Source: Diploptera punctata | Taxonomy: Eukaryota > Arthropoda > Insecta > Blattodea > Blaberidae | Assembly: GCA_030220185.1 (NCBI GenBank) | Contig: JASPKZ010001237.1 | Coordinates: 77,501 to 141,500 of the forward strand | Direction of reading: 5' to 3' | DNA: 64,000 nt | Shown: positions 53,851 to 63,876 of the stretch, piece after piece | Position numbering within the stretch: the stretch's first letter is position 1 | Layout: each line of letters opens with the position of its first letter | Notes under the pieces: generated by a model | Database searches by the model: none | Seen by the model: the letters and a program-made list of their open reading frames with translations, nothing else | Told to the model about the DNA's origin: nothing | Position numbers and translations under genes: made by a program

Positions 53851-54555
53851 CAAAAGTATATACCATAGTTGGAGGAATACTTAAAAATATAAGGGTTAAA
53901 ATAAAGGTCCTATAAAACTATTAAAGTGTCCACTTTTGATACTGCGTAGTTATAAAATACGATCATTTAAGTACAGATCGATGAAAAAAAAACAAGTTAG
54001 GTGTGTTGAAAAATAGGATCCTAATTATCTGTTACATTAACAGTATTAAAAATGGCTCCAGTTTTGTCAAATTGAACATATTAGAATAGCTGTTTGTCAA
54101 AGTCTTAAGCCTTTCATGAAAAAACTAAACGAAAAATGATTATTAATCAATTTTGTATATTCCTCCTCTGCAGCTTGTAGTACCTGAAAGGCCATTATTT
54201 AAGTTGGCAGCATGTCATGGTTGTAACGAACAGTTTGGTAAGTTACTACCAGCAATTTATTAGGAAAACGTCAAAGAGTAATTAGATTACTTCATAAAAT
54301 CATTTTGAAATCTTTGGAGGAAGGAGGCTAAAGAATAGAAATACCAGAGAAAGTGAATATACATCAGAATAAATGAAACGTAGCTTCAGAATACTATCAC
54401 CAGGGATGGTGATTTTTCCCAAATGGTATATTGCGCGAAATGTTCATAAAGGTTACTATTCTTGCATTTTATTTTTTCGCGAACTGCAAACCACTTATGT
54501 TTTTAACAGGACATAAAAATGTGATATAAATTCAAAATAGAGTTTTTTTTTCAAA
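53851..54555. other. Unassigned sequence
   Basis: No gene or repeat recognised. Confidence 0.4.
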
Positions 54556-55300
54556 TTCCAGCGCCGTAGGGGCAGAGTTACGGGACTTGCGATTTTTCGG
54601 GTCTCCTACACTCTAATTCAACCCAGGAAGTTACTACACACCTTATGGGATACGCCAGTGTCCTCCTACGTACAGAAGGTAGATGTTGCCAAACTCATAA
54701 TAACGGCATTTGTTTGTTTAGGGAGTGATGGAGGGGCAAGGTTAGCAGTATTTTTTCCAAATCTATGTACTATACATTTAAAAAACATAGTTTTTATTTT
54801 ACGGCATGCAAACTAGTTTTATAGTAAATATGAAAGTCGACACTTTCACACACGATAGCACCGATCCGCACGAGCTCAGTGACAAGTGATAGCTGTTTTT
54901 TTCTTTAAGAGGGGGTGGCTTGGACGGCTACAACTTACAACTATATACCTGCTGTGTTGCAATCTTCAGTTTTACATAAGGGTTTCTTTCAAGAAAATAA
55001 CTGTTATAATAGCAACACGGTTCTCTATTCCAAACACACAGTAATTTCCTGGGTTGAATCTGAGTATAGGTGGAATAAATTTGCTCATGGAATTTCAGCC
55101 AGTATTGGAACTGGTATCAACCCAGCATCGTGAGGCTTTTGGGTAGCTGCAATAAGCAGCGGCTCTAGGTGGAGAATATCAGCTATAATGGCTGGAAGAC
55201 TTGACAAGTTGACCATATGTCGCTCCTACACTGACTGGATGATTGTCTGCCTTGACTGGTAGGCCAAGGCTTTTCTACGCCTGTCGCACCATGGAGTTCG
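54556..55300 (+). mobile_element. SINE A, split by a TIR element
   Basis: 54556-54608 keeps GCCGTAGGGGCAGAGTTACG and GGACTTGCG of the head. 55065-55300 continues AATTTGCTCATGGAATTTCA, CAACCCAGCATCGTGAGGCT, GCAGCGGCTCTAGG, TATAATGGCTGGAAGACTTG, GCTTTTCTACGCCTGTCGCA. The break matches the head/body junction of intact copies. Confidence 0.75.
54609..55064. mobile_element. TIR element in SINE A (MITE candidate)
   Basis: Ends CACTCTAATTCAACCCAGGA and the complement of CTCAGATTCAACCCAGGAAA. TA occurs at 54607-54608 and 55065-55066, a TA-type TSD. 456 bp, non-coding. It interrupts SINE A at a precise point, supporting mobility. Confidence 0.7.
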
Positions 55301-55407
55301 TTTTCGTTTTGTAGACCTATTTTTTCAAATATTATTTTTTTAACTGTAAACTTCAAGGAAAATAGACGTAAAAACGGTTTGCAAATGCTGTTGGGTATTA
55401 AGCTAAA

Positions 55408-55545
55408 ATGCCAACAAAACCAGCTTTGCAACGTGTTAGGTGTTCTACCATCAGCAAGGATGCTGAGATATACAAGTATTACCGTAAATACAACTTAATT
55501 GCCGGAGGCAGGAAAAACTCGAGCGACAAAAAACAAAAAATTGAG
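55408..55545 (+). other. Short open frame with splice-donor-like end
   Basis: ATG at 55408 opens 46 codons (MPTKPALQRVRC..., ISKDAEIYKYYRKYNLIAGG, ...KKQKIE) ending at GAG|GTATGT (55543-55551), a good insect 5' splice site. Read through the GT, the frame stops soon after. A pyrimidine-rich tract ending CTTCAAG lies upstream at about 55353. This could be an exon of an unseen gene or chance. I do not recognise the protein. Confidence 0.2.
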
Positions 55546-55835
55546 GTATGTTCTATAAATTCACTGAACGGTGTTACTGGTATTTAATTTTCATGACTTA
55601 CGTTAATGTTATGTATTTTCTTTATATTATTCTGGTTTTGTATCAGTATCAATTTATCTTTTTTTTTACTGTGTTATGCATTAACCTAAATCAATTTATT
55701 CAATTATACTGTGTTGCTATAACCTATATTAATTTAAAATCAGTGCATAATTGGTATATGCATTTTTATCTCACTATTAACTCCTTACAAACGTGATTTT
55801 AATTTCACAATGAAGCAATTTTAAAGAAAATACTC

Positions 55836-56345
55836 ACCTCGGTAGACGCGTGGCTAGCGCGAGCAACTGCCCTTACTGGGATCCCTAGTTCGAATCCTGG
55901 TAGTTCCCGAAGGGTATTGTTGGTGGACCATACAGAGATTTCCGAGGTTTTTCTCGGGGATTCCCCGTTCACGAATTTCATCCCACTAATAGTCTCCATT
56001 CCTCTTCCCCCTTATTGTCATTTCAATATGTGGTTCCGAATATCTACCAGGGTGCGGCTTCAGGATTCCCAGTCCGAGCAATAAAAATGATACAAGTTGC
56101 CAACGGGAGGGTTGTAGTCTCCCCTCGCGGCAACGGCCCAGCCCAAAAATGGCGGTTTGGATTATGGGAATAGAACCTGATGTGTCGGACCTAGAAGACG
56201 ACCTAACAGCTTACGTAACACCGTAGAGCAGACTTTCATTTCACTCATCTCTATAACACTCTCTCCAAAATACTGGGATAACACAATAGATATGTCAAGT
56301 TGCTGTGCTCAGGGCAGTCTGCCCTCGCAGTCTCAATAAATAATT
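55836..56345 (+). mobile_element. SINE F, full-length
   Basis: CTCGGTAGACGCGTGGCTAG, B box AGTTCGAATCCTGG at about 55888-55901, then AGTTCCCGAAGGGTATTGTT and CGAATTTCATCCCACTAATA. CAAGTTGCCAACGGGAGGGT, CAGCTTACGTAACACCGTAG and GTTGCTGTGCTCAGGG follow. Better B box than the 51776 copy. Confidence 0.72.
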
Positions 56346-56489
56346 GAAGAAATAACAAAATAAAATCATTATCCCTCATTAGGATTAACTCTTAACATCG
56401 ATGTTTATTTAATGAATTCAGAATGTAAAATGTACAAGCGCCACAAATTACTAGATGCACAAATCAAAATGCAAAAGTTTATTTTAAAA

Positions 56490-56640
56490 TTATAAAAATC
56501 ACAACAGAGAAAACAAAGTCCATGGTATTTATTGGAACTCAGAATAAAAGGACAAAAATTGTAATTGGAGCAAATATCATTGAACAAGTAACTTGTTTTA
56601 ATTATCTGGGATGCATGTTATCGTACCTGCAAAATTTGGA
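56490..56640 (+). pseudogene. LINE G-type, RT thumb fragment
   Basis: KITTEKTKSMVFIGTQNKRT, KIVIGANIIEQVTCFNYLGC (about 56500-56630). This is the segment after the YADD palm in RTE/BovB-like LINEs. It is lost after 56640 and appears to continue at 57845. Confidence 0.6.
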
Positions 56641-56948
56641 TATGAATGGGACGGGATTTTTTTTAGCTCAGGTTGATTAGGTTTCGTGTCCGAGGGATAT
56701 GGGTATCTGGACGGTTTGATGCTCCGGACTGCTCATGTTGAGGGTTCGGTAAGAGCTGGATTCTCATCAAAGGTCCACATGAGGAAGATTAAAGTGATAC
56801 AAATAATTAGGTAAATCACTGGAGGCTGCCGTGGAGTAAACACAATGGAGTAATTTATTTTCACAGATGTACGCACAATTTAGGAGATGATCTTGACCTT
56901 GACGAAATTTAAATAAACTGAGATTAATGTTTTATTAGAGTTGCGAAA
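56641..56948. other. Unassigned sequence
   Basis: Separates the two LINE G pieces; no repeat recognised. Confidence 0.4.
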
Positions 56949-57087
56949 AATGCGCCCTATTCGACGGCGGTCCAACAAGTAATGTGCCCTGTTCGACGTC
57001 GGGCTAACAAGTAAGTGTGCACCCTAATAGACTGTGGGCCAACAAGTAAGTGTGCCCTGTTAGACGTCGGGCTAATAAGTGTTGTGC
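56949..57087. repeat. Tandem array, about 4 units of 34-38 bp
   Basis: Units built on GTGCCCTGTTCGACGTCGGG followed by CTAACAAGTAA, starting GCGCCCTATTCGACGGCGGT and ending GGGCTAATAAGTGTTGTGCG. Rich in CGACG compared with its surroundings. Confidence 0.8.
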
Positions 57088-57844
57088 GATACTCTTCGCG
57101 AATAATTCATTTAGTCCATTAAGTATTTTATGACCCCGCCCACATATATGCTTTGGGCATCTTTACAAATTAACAAATGTTACAGGTTTTGGGGTTGGTT
57201 CCCTCTTCCATATACGTCATATTTCCAGATGTGATTTTTACGCCCATTTTCCATTGCTAAAGGATGTCCAAACTCCCTATAACTTATTCTTAGGTTGCCA
57301 AAAATAATTTTATATATTTTTCCTTTAACGATTTACTAAGTGAAGGGTACCACATTTCCGACAAAGATGTCCCCTGTCGTGCTAATATATGTTTATCTTG
57401 ATTGGTTTTGGAGAGCATCCCCTGCTCGTTAAGACTGGAAAACCTGTCTTTTGTATCTTACTGTGGAAGTGCTATTTGCTAGTTTGGGGATTATGTCTAG
57501 TTGACAGTACCTTGGCCGTGTATTTTGTATTACAAAGAGACAGTTCGAATTCCTTTCCCTATTGTGTTCAGCAACGCTGCTCGTGGAAAAACCATGAGTT
57601 ATGCCAGGCTTTTACTGACTAATAACTCTATGATGTTGGTAATTTATTAAATTTTATATAAAAATCGATACTGTTCTAATTATCAATTTATTTATATTTT
57701 CATTGTACTACAAATGGTTCCCTGATTATTTTGAATATAAACTCGGTATACTTCGGATTATTATTACTCTTTCATATTTTAGGCCAATTTTGTAATTAAA
57801 TACCTTTGTATATTAGATGTTGAGTAACAATGCCTGGACATAAT
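57088..57844. other. Unassigned sequence
   Basis: A 77-codon plus frame at 57389-57622 is hydrophobic at first (FCILLWKCYLLVWGLCLV), then Cys-containing. It matches no family I know and lacks context for a gene. Confidence 0.35.
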
Positions 57845-58130
57845 ATTGGTACATGGAGAAGAAATTAGGGAAATTTCAACAGATATGTGGTACAATAAGA
57901 ATACATTTGAGAAATTAATGCCACAAGAGAAACTTAATTGAAATTTTACAAAAGAGTGGCCGTTCCAACATTAACATACGGGTCTGAGACTTGGCCTTAA
58001 ACGATCTCTGATAAACATAAAATTGAGACAATAGAAATGAGATTTCTGAGATCCGTTGCAGTTGTATCTTAATGAGATCAAAAGAGAAGCCAAGATATCG
58101 AAGATGAATTACAACTATGTAATATAATTA
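57845..58130 (+). pseudogene. LINE G-type, C-terminal fragment
   Basis: EKKLGKFQQICGTIR, then in other frames LKFYKRVAVPTLTYGSETW, HKIETIEMRFLRSVAVV, RSQDIEDELQLCNIII. It follows logically from the 56490 piece with about 1.2 kb between them, suggesting an old insertion or deletion/rearrangement. Confidence 0.65.
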
Positions 58131-59214
58131 TAAAAAAATGTTTGTTTGTTTGTACTTTATGCGCGGCCATACCTTTGATCCGATTGTGATGGGGCTTTTT
58201 GCGAAATTTTCAGGAGATTCCCGGGATGGACATAGGCTATAAGAGAGTTGTGATACTCAACTCCTACACCCTTAAAAATCAAACTTTGTAGTGGAAAACG
58301 TGAAAAAAGTAGCTATTTGGAAGCTTAAATGGCTTACGCTGCCTAAACCATAAATACACAAAATTAATGTACGCAGAATTAAATATCTCAAAAAGCTCTA
58401 CAAAACAGTCCCCGACAGCATATGTTTATCTCTTACAGATAACTGACAATAACCATTTTTGTCTTTAATTGATGCCAAGAAGAATGAGACAAGTACCTAG
58501 ATTCCTGTACAAACATGGCAGCACATGGTGGGTACTCTTTTACGGATAAATCACAATAACGAATTTTGGCTTTTAGCCCATTTATGCCAAAAAGATCAAG
58601 ATAAGTAGATTCCAGGACAACACCGTGTTATCAGTACTAGGTATCTAAAAATATAAATTTATAATTATTTTTCCTTTTACTTATTCAACTAAACATAAAA
58701 GCACATTAATTTTGCCACTCTTGATTTCCATACTTAAGATAATGAAGTGGAAACAGAACATTAGTCAGAATATGTAACTGATAATTCTATGCAAATTGCA
58801 TCTAACAAAGGAACTGTCAACGATTGCATGCCGTAACCTACATTGAAATTTCTTCCAGTGAAACACTATGACGTACCAAGGCCGTATCAAAAAACAAAAA
58901 TCTACCGATTTTAATTGCAAGGTACGGAAATCGCATCTAGAATCCAGCATGGGAACCGCTGTACGGAGTAGATGGACGTCCCTGCTTGAGTACGAGCGGA
59001 GTGGAGAGAGTGGGGACGTGGCGCGGGCGGCAGGTAGCGAGACTTATCCAATCTGCAGGTTAGGAGTTACGTTACTTCCCTATAGTTTAATTGAGAGATT
59101 TGGTGCTGGATTTTAAAGCCTGAACACAACCTTGGTACATCACAACGCTTCTCTGAAAAATGAAATTGAAGGTATATTTCAGCGTCAATGATTGACAGTT
59201 GCCTTGTAAGTATT
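58131..59214. other. Unassigned sequence with GC-rich patch
   Basis: TGCGCGGCCATACCTTTGAT near 58160 and a GC-rich patch 58970-59045 (GGGGACGTGGCGCGGGCGGC). The 82-codon plus frame 58868-59116 includes ERSGESGDVARAAGS, which I do not recognise. Confidence 0.35.
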
Positions 59215-59680
59215 ACTACTTATAATTGCTTTCTTATAATTTAAGTAACTGTTGCCAGATATAAAGCAATTTTTACAACTATGCCTACTTTAATTTTCCC
59301 TAGAACTAGGTTTAATTTGCTTTTATATAATTTAAAAATGTTGCCAGCTATAAAGCAATTTTGATATCTAGGCCTACTTTAATTATACATATAACTAGGT
59401 TTGTATTTGCTTTTTATAATTTAATAAAATGTTGCCTGATATAAAGCATTTTTTACGTCTAGGCCTATTTTAATTGTCCTATAACTAGGTTGTATTTGCT
59501 TTGCGATAATTTAATAAAGATATAAAGCAATTTTTGCATATAGGCCTACTTTAATTTTCCCTAGAACTAGGTTTTATTTGCTATTTTTATAATTTAATAA
59601 AATGTTGCCAGATAAGAGGCAATTTTTACATCTAGGCCTACTTTAATTTTCCCTAGAACTCGGTTTTATTTGCTAATTTG
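59215..59680. repeat. Tandem array, 5 units of about 88-90 bp
   Basis: Units contain TTGCCAGATATAAAGCAATT, TAGGCCTACTTTAATTTTCC, CTAGAACTAGGTTTTATTTG and a TTTATAATTTAATAAAATG run. Starts near 59250, 59340, 59430, 59516 and 59604. Divergence between units is about 10-15%. Satellite-like, non-coding. Confidence 0.88.
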
Positions 59681-60435
59681 AAACATAAATTCATAGGAAA
59701 TCTAAAAGAATACATCAGTATGAATAAAGGCAAGTGAACAGCGCATTAATATTTTAATTATAACAGCCATGAAATAATTTTAAAAATTGAAGTCACCATG
59801 ACTCCAGATCACCAGTTATATAATAGGGAATGTTACGTCACCAGTTGATGGTTACTATGATGCACTTTTTTAATTTGTATGAAAAATTCAATATTTGATC
59901 GCTGGTCGCAATTCACGAGTAGAATAGGCCAGTTATTCAAGTGTAGTGGTTACAGAATTCAGGGATGGTAGAAAAATTCTTTATTTTGTATGTGAGCAGT
60001 TTATGGGTGTGCGTAATGCTAGAAGATAGAATCATGTGAAAGGGTGTTAGGAGCTAAAAAGCAGCAAAGCAAAGATACGTAATGGAGTGATGCCGACGCC
60101 ATGGGTCCAGACGTAGAAGCATAAACATGCAAATATTGCAGCAACTCCAGTTAACGACCGCTTTTAACTACTCATTCCGATTGTGACCAGCGTCCGCGAT
60201 GGCGTCCTGCTGTCACCAGACGTCAAATTTAATAAAACGCAGCAATGAGATCCTATATTAATTAATATTTACATTAAATCAACCATTAGAATATATGGAA
60301 AAAAATGTGAACATGACTGGTATATTAAATAATCAGTTCATTAAATTTAATTATCTGTGAGGCAATTTTTTTAGTTAAAATGTTTCTTTATGTATTATTT
60401 CTACATTCAGATACATTCAACACGTACATTATAGT
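59681..60435. other. Unassigned sequence
   Basis: No feature recognised. Confidence 0.4.
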
Positions 60436-60478
60436 GAGGAACATTAAGAAATTGGGGCTCGAAGTAAACATCAGTCCT
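60436..60478 (+). mobile_element. LINE A, tiny RT fragment
   Basis: NIKKLGLEVNIS matches the post-YADD segment of LINE A. It is joined at about 60478 to the 5' region of a LINE A-type element in the opposite orientation. Confidence 0.65.
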
Positions 60479-61345
60479 AACATTCCATGTTCCTAGTAAC
60501 ATGTCACTGTGTTTGAGCCTTTGGCTTAGATTCCCTGAAATATTCCCCACCCGGAGAACCGAATGGAGGACAATTTTACCTCCGGAACATTTTATACTGC
60601 AAATTATAATGTTATAGTATCGGAAGTTTGGACAATGACACAACAACATGTCAACAGAATAACTGCAGTTGAAATGGATTTTAGGAGAAGAGCTGCTAGA
60701 AAATCTCCACTGGAAAGAATTATAAATACAGAAATTATAAAATGGATGAATGCAGAAAGAAGTATAATGGATGAAATTGAACACAGAAGGCTAAAATGAT
60801 ATGGCCATGTAAGTAGAATGCAGGATGGAAGACTACCAAAGGTCATCTATGCATGGAAAATTGAAAGAAGGTGCAGAAAAGGAAGACCAATAAAACCCTG
60901 GAAGAATAAAATTCAGAATTCAATGAGGGAATTTGGTGTGACGGATGGAGACACAGAGGACAGAGAACGATGGAGACCTTTAATTAAGGTAAATCTGTGA
61001 ATGTTTATTACAAACTTATAGTCTGTAAGTCCGTAGTCAATTATGTATTTTTTTTAACTGATGTTAATTATTAAGATTGGTTGGAGAAAATCCTCAATGA
61101 TGAGGAAAATTCTGAAAATGAATGAATGAAAATTTTATTTGAGTGGAATCCTTGTCCTCATTTCTTGACGGTTGTATTTTCACGGTGAAAGATCGTCACT
61201 CTTTCGACCAATAAACTTTTTCGTCTCGCTTATCGCCTTCGACCTGAACGACCCTTTCGGCAGCAATGCTACCGCCGGCATATCTCTCGAGGTAATTTAA
61301 GCATGCAAGCCATCCCACCACGACGAGGCAAATATATCATTGAAA
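60479..61345 (-). mobile_element. LINE A-type 5' region with endonuclease start, split by LINE F
   Basis: On the minus strand: 61345-61138 carries CTCGTCGTGGTGGGATGG, ACCGGCGGTAGC-type text and ATCTTTCACCGTGAAAATAC. After LINE F, 60592-60505 has CCGGAGGTAAAATTGTCCTC. Then SQRLKHSDMLLGTWNVRT (60480-60540), the first strand of an AP-like endonuclase domain (TWNVRT). It is the source sequence for the left part of the deletion derivative at 39772-40170. Confidence 0.7.
60596..61135 (+). pseudogene. LINE F, C-terminal end, nested
   Basis: SEVWTMTQQHVNRITAVEMD, FRRRAARKSPLERIINTEII, MDEIEHRRLK, stop, YGHVSRMQDGRLPKVIYAWK, IERRCRKGRPIKPWKNKIQN, DREWRPLIKVNL-type end, stop at 60998-61000, UTR, (AATG)n tail to 61130. 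ATTTTAT at both sides (about 60589-60595 and 61134-61140) may be the TSD. Confidence 0.82.
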
Positions 61346-61735
61346 ATATAGACCTTAAGAAATTGTTTGTACTAAAGAGACATTAACAGATAGGCGAATG
61401 GAGAATAACTCATATCAATGAGCTACATGGTATTTATAGGAAACAAGATATAATAACAGTTATGTTTCGTAGACTGCGATGGATAAAACATGTGGAATAA
61501 ATGGGGAATGAAAGAAGGGCATGGATGATCCTTGTAGGAAAACCAGAGGGAAAGCGTCCAGTTGGTAGACTAAGAATTAAATGGGAAAATAATATTAAAC
61601 ATGATTTGAGGGAAGTATATTATACAGGACATGATTGGAAAACATTAACTCAGAATAGGGACATATGGAGAGATTATGTCTGCGCGGCCATGAATCTACG
61701 GGATCGATAGTGCCAGTGAGTTAGTCAGATAGTTA
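61346..61735 (+). pseudogene. LINE A, 3' end
   Basis: ELHGIYRKQDI region near 61418-61452, then the 69-codon frame 61501-61710: GNERRAWMILVGKPEGKRPV, GRLRIKWENNIKHDLREVYY, DWKTLTQNRDIWRDYVCAAM, ending NLRDR, stop. The GTTCGATAGTGCC block reads GATCGATAGTGCCAGTGAG. Moderately diverged. Confidence 0.82.
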
Positions 61736-61749
61736 ACATCAGTAAAACT

Positions 61750-63003
61750 TAGTATATTGTCACACCTGAAAACACATTATATAATGGAAATGGGCATTTA
61801 TTGACAAATGAGACAAATTTTTAAGTAGTGACTGACTTCAAATATCCAGGAATAATGATTAAAAGCAGGAATGAGAGGCGCAGAAAGAAATAAATGTAGG
61901 TTCAACTTTAGAAATGTTTGATACGGTAAAACCTGTTTATGAAGGAACATGATGATTCCTCAAATATATTTCCGTCCTGGCAGTTTTCCTTCTTATAAAG
62001 AGTTCCCAAATTACAAACAAAAAAGCACTACAGCATCTGCACCACAAATATAGTGAATAAAAAAGTAAAACAGAGATTACTCACATTTTTAGTTAATTTC
62101 ATTTCCTCTATAGCTGTAGCAAGGTAGGCTGCCTAGTTTTATTCACAGCACATAAGGACAGTCACATACGCAAGGGTATCCTCGCAATACAATCGCTACA
62201 CAAGAAGGTAAACGATATAATGCAGAAGCGTCATATGCAGAAATTTAACGCGTGGTCATTAATACTGTAATTAGAACGTGCTTAAGAATAATTTTCCGTC
62301 TTACTGAGGTAAAAAATTAGCTATTGGTACTTTAAAAACCATTCCGTTTCCGCGCTATGAAGGTTTCCGGCTGATACAGGACGATTTTACATATAAAATC
62401 GTACCATTCTGGAGATTTTTTTCCGTCTATATACGTTTCCTTCTTATAGAGGTTCCGGCTAAGACAGGTTTTACTGTATTACGCATTACAGGGACTCTTG
62501 TTACACCAAGTTCTCTCAAAAACTGAAAATATTTAAATTTATTATTATTCCAGTTAAATGATATGGATGCGAAACATAGGCTCTTACTTACGAGGTGAAG
62601 GGATTACAAGTATTTGAGAATAAAATTCTTTCGAGGATTTTTGGACGAAAGAGGATGAGTAGACGTCTGAATGGAGAAGACTACATAACATTGAACTAAA
62701 TGATCTTCTTAATTAAACCGAATGTAATAGGAACAGTTGTCTCGTAGTCTAATGGGCAGGATATTTGGCACGATTATAGAATGAAAGAGAGGGATATAAA
62801 TCCCTTATAGCAACACCAGAGGGAAAACGCCCAGTAGGGAAGCCAAGAATGAGGTGGAAGAATAGAAATAACCGTGATTTGAGGGAGGTAAATTATACAG
62901 GAGATGATGGGAAAACATTGGCTCAGGATAGGGGTGTATGGAAAGCTAATATCTGCGCGACCATAACCCTACGGGTTCGATAGTGTCAGTGAGTTAATTA
63001 GTT
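61750..63003 (+). pseudogene. LINE A, old copy split by a pogo-type MITE
   Basis: 61750-61921: ACATTATATAATGGAAATGG, GACTTCAAATATCCAGGAAT, GCAGGAATGAGAGGCGCAGA. 62479-63003 resumes at TTACGCATTACAGGGACTC and runs to GGTTCGATAGTGTCAGTGAG. Many frameshifts. The MITE lies exactly between GTTTGATA and TTACGCATT. Confidence 0.8.
61924..62476. mobile_element. pogo/Tigger-type MITE
   Basis: Ends CGGTAAAACCTGTTTATGAA and the complement of CAGTAAAACCTGTCTTAGCC. TA at 61922-61923 and 62477-62478 is the TSD. A CAGTAAAACCT start is typical of pogo/Tigger elements. Further inverted words (CTTCTTATAGAGGTTCC / GAGTTCCC) lie inside. 553 bp, no transposase. Confidence 0.78.
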
Positions 63004-63026
63004 CAGATAAATTCAATATATATATG

Positions 63027-63093
63027 ATGGAGAGCTTATGTCCGCGCGGCCATGAACCTACGGGTTCGATAGTGCCAGTGAGTAAGTAAGTAT
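63027..63093 (+). mobile_element. LINE A, 65-bp 3' end
   Basis: GATGGAGAGCTTATGTCCGC, GCGGCCATGAACCTACGGG, TTCGATAGTGCCAGTGAG and (TAAG)n. Identical to the family consensus, hence a recent, very short insertion. Confidence 0.88.
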
Positions 63094-63175
63094 ATATATA
63101 TTTTTTTTAATTTTAAAATTGTAGGCCCAATTGAGGTATAATACTATAAAGTAGAAAATTTGTAAATATGGTTTC

Positions 63176-63480
63176 CTAAAATTGAAATTGATCCTCTAAT
63201 GGCAGCGATGGCAATTTTAGAAAGATACACCTGTACAATTCTAAGGCATTCCAAAATTTAGCTAAGAATCCTGGTATAGCACCTCTTGCCCCGATCATCA
63301 ATCCTGTGACAGTTATACTATCTAATTGGTAGTTATCTTTGTAATAGTCAATTGTTGGTTCGAGATGATTTTCATACACAATTGAAAATTTGCACCTAGC
63401 CACAGACAAACACACATATAATTAAACACCTATTAGTCACGTCAACAATTCAAAAGTGATAGGTCAGAATGAGTGTTTGT
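63176..63480 (-). pseudogene. LINE I, C-terminal fragment with GARG motif
   Basis: 79-codon minus frame 63176-63415: CKFSIVYENHLEPTIDYYKD, then NYQLDSITVTGLMIGARGAI and PGFLAKFW. The GLxxGARGxIPxFF motif is known from the C-terminal region of R2-like and other LINE proteins. No RT core is present. Different from families A-H and J. Confidence 0.6.
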
Positions 63481-63636
63481 CCAGGGTTCGAGTTCACAGG
63501 ACGTGCCTAATGGCTCTCAAACAAAATCCGGTTGATTAGTTTAAGCAAATTGTACGTCAAATAAATGGAGTCAGCGATACAACTTCCGTCATAAAATATT
63601 TTAAGGGGAGTCGGGGATAATATAGAAAGTAACTCG

Positions 63637-63683
63637 AAATAAATAAATACATAAATAGATAAATAAATAAATAAATAAATAAG

Positions 63684-63714
<31 letters not shown>

Positions 63715-63717
63715 ATA
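63637..63717. repeat. (AAAT)n microsatellite
   Basis: About 19 units with ACAT and AGAT variants. It creates a spurious Tyr/Ile/Phe/Leu-rich minus frame. Confidence 0.95.
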
Positions 63718-63743
63718 TTTCTCTGATTATAAGTACTTGACAA

Positions 63744-63876
63744 TAAAGTCAAATATTAAAATATAACTTTTGGCAGGTGCCGTCGTCCTCAACTATGTTA
63801 ATTTTTACATATTTTTTTAACAGAGTTGAGAACAACGGCAACTGCCAAAAGGTATATATTTTAACATTTTACTTTA
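63744..63876. mobile_element. Foldback element, GTCGTCCTC family, member 5
   Basis: AAAGTCAAATATTAAAATAT, GGCAGGTGCCGTCGTCCTCA, ACTATGTTAATTTTTAC, then the complement with a few changes, ending TTTTACTTT at about 63876. About 130 bp; arms about 60 bp. Confidence 0.82.

Noticed and set aside
57389..57622. 77-codon frame with a hydrophobic start, possibly secreted
   Set aside because: The hydrophobic stretch does not begin at the start codon, and no splice or regulatory context was seen.
63507..63752. 81-codon Tyr/Ile/Phe/Leu-rich frame resembling a membrane protein
   Set aside because: Produced by the (AAAT)n microsatellite.
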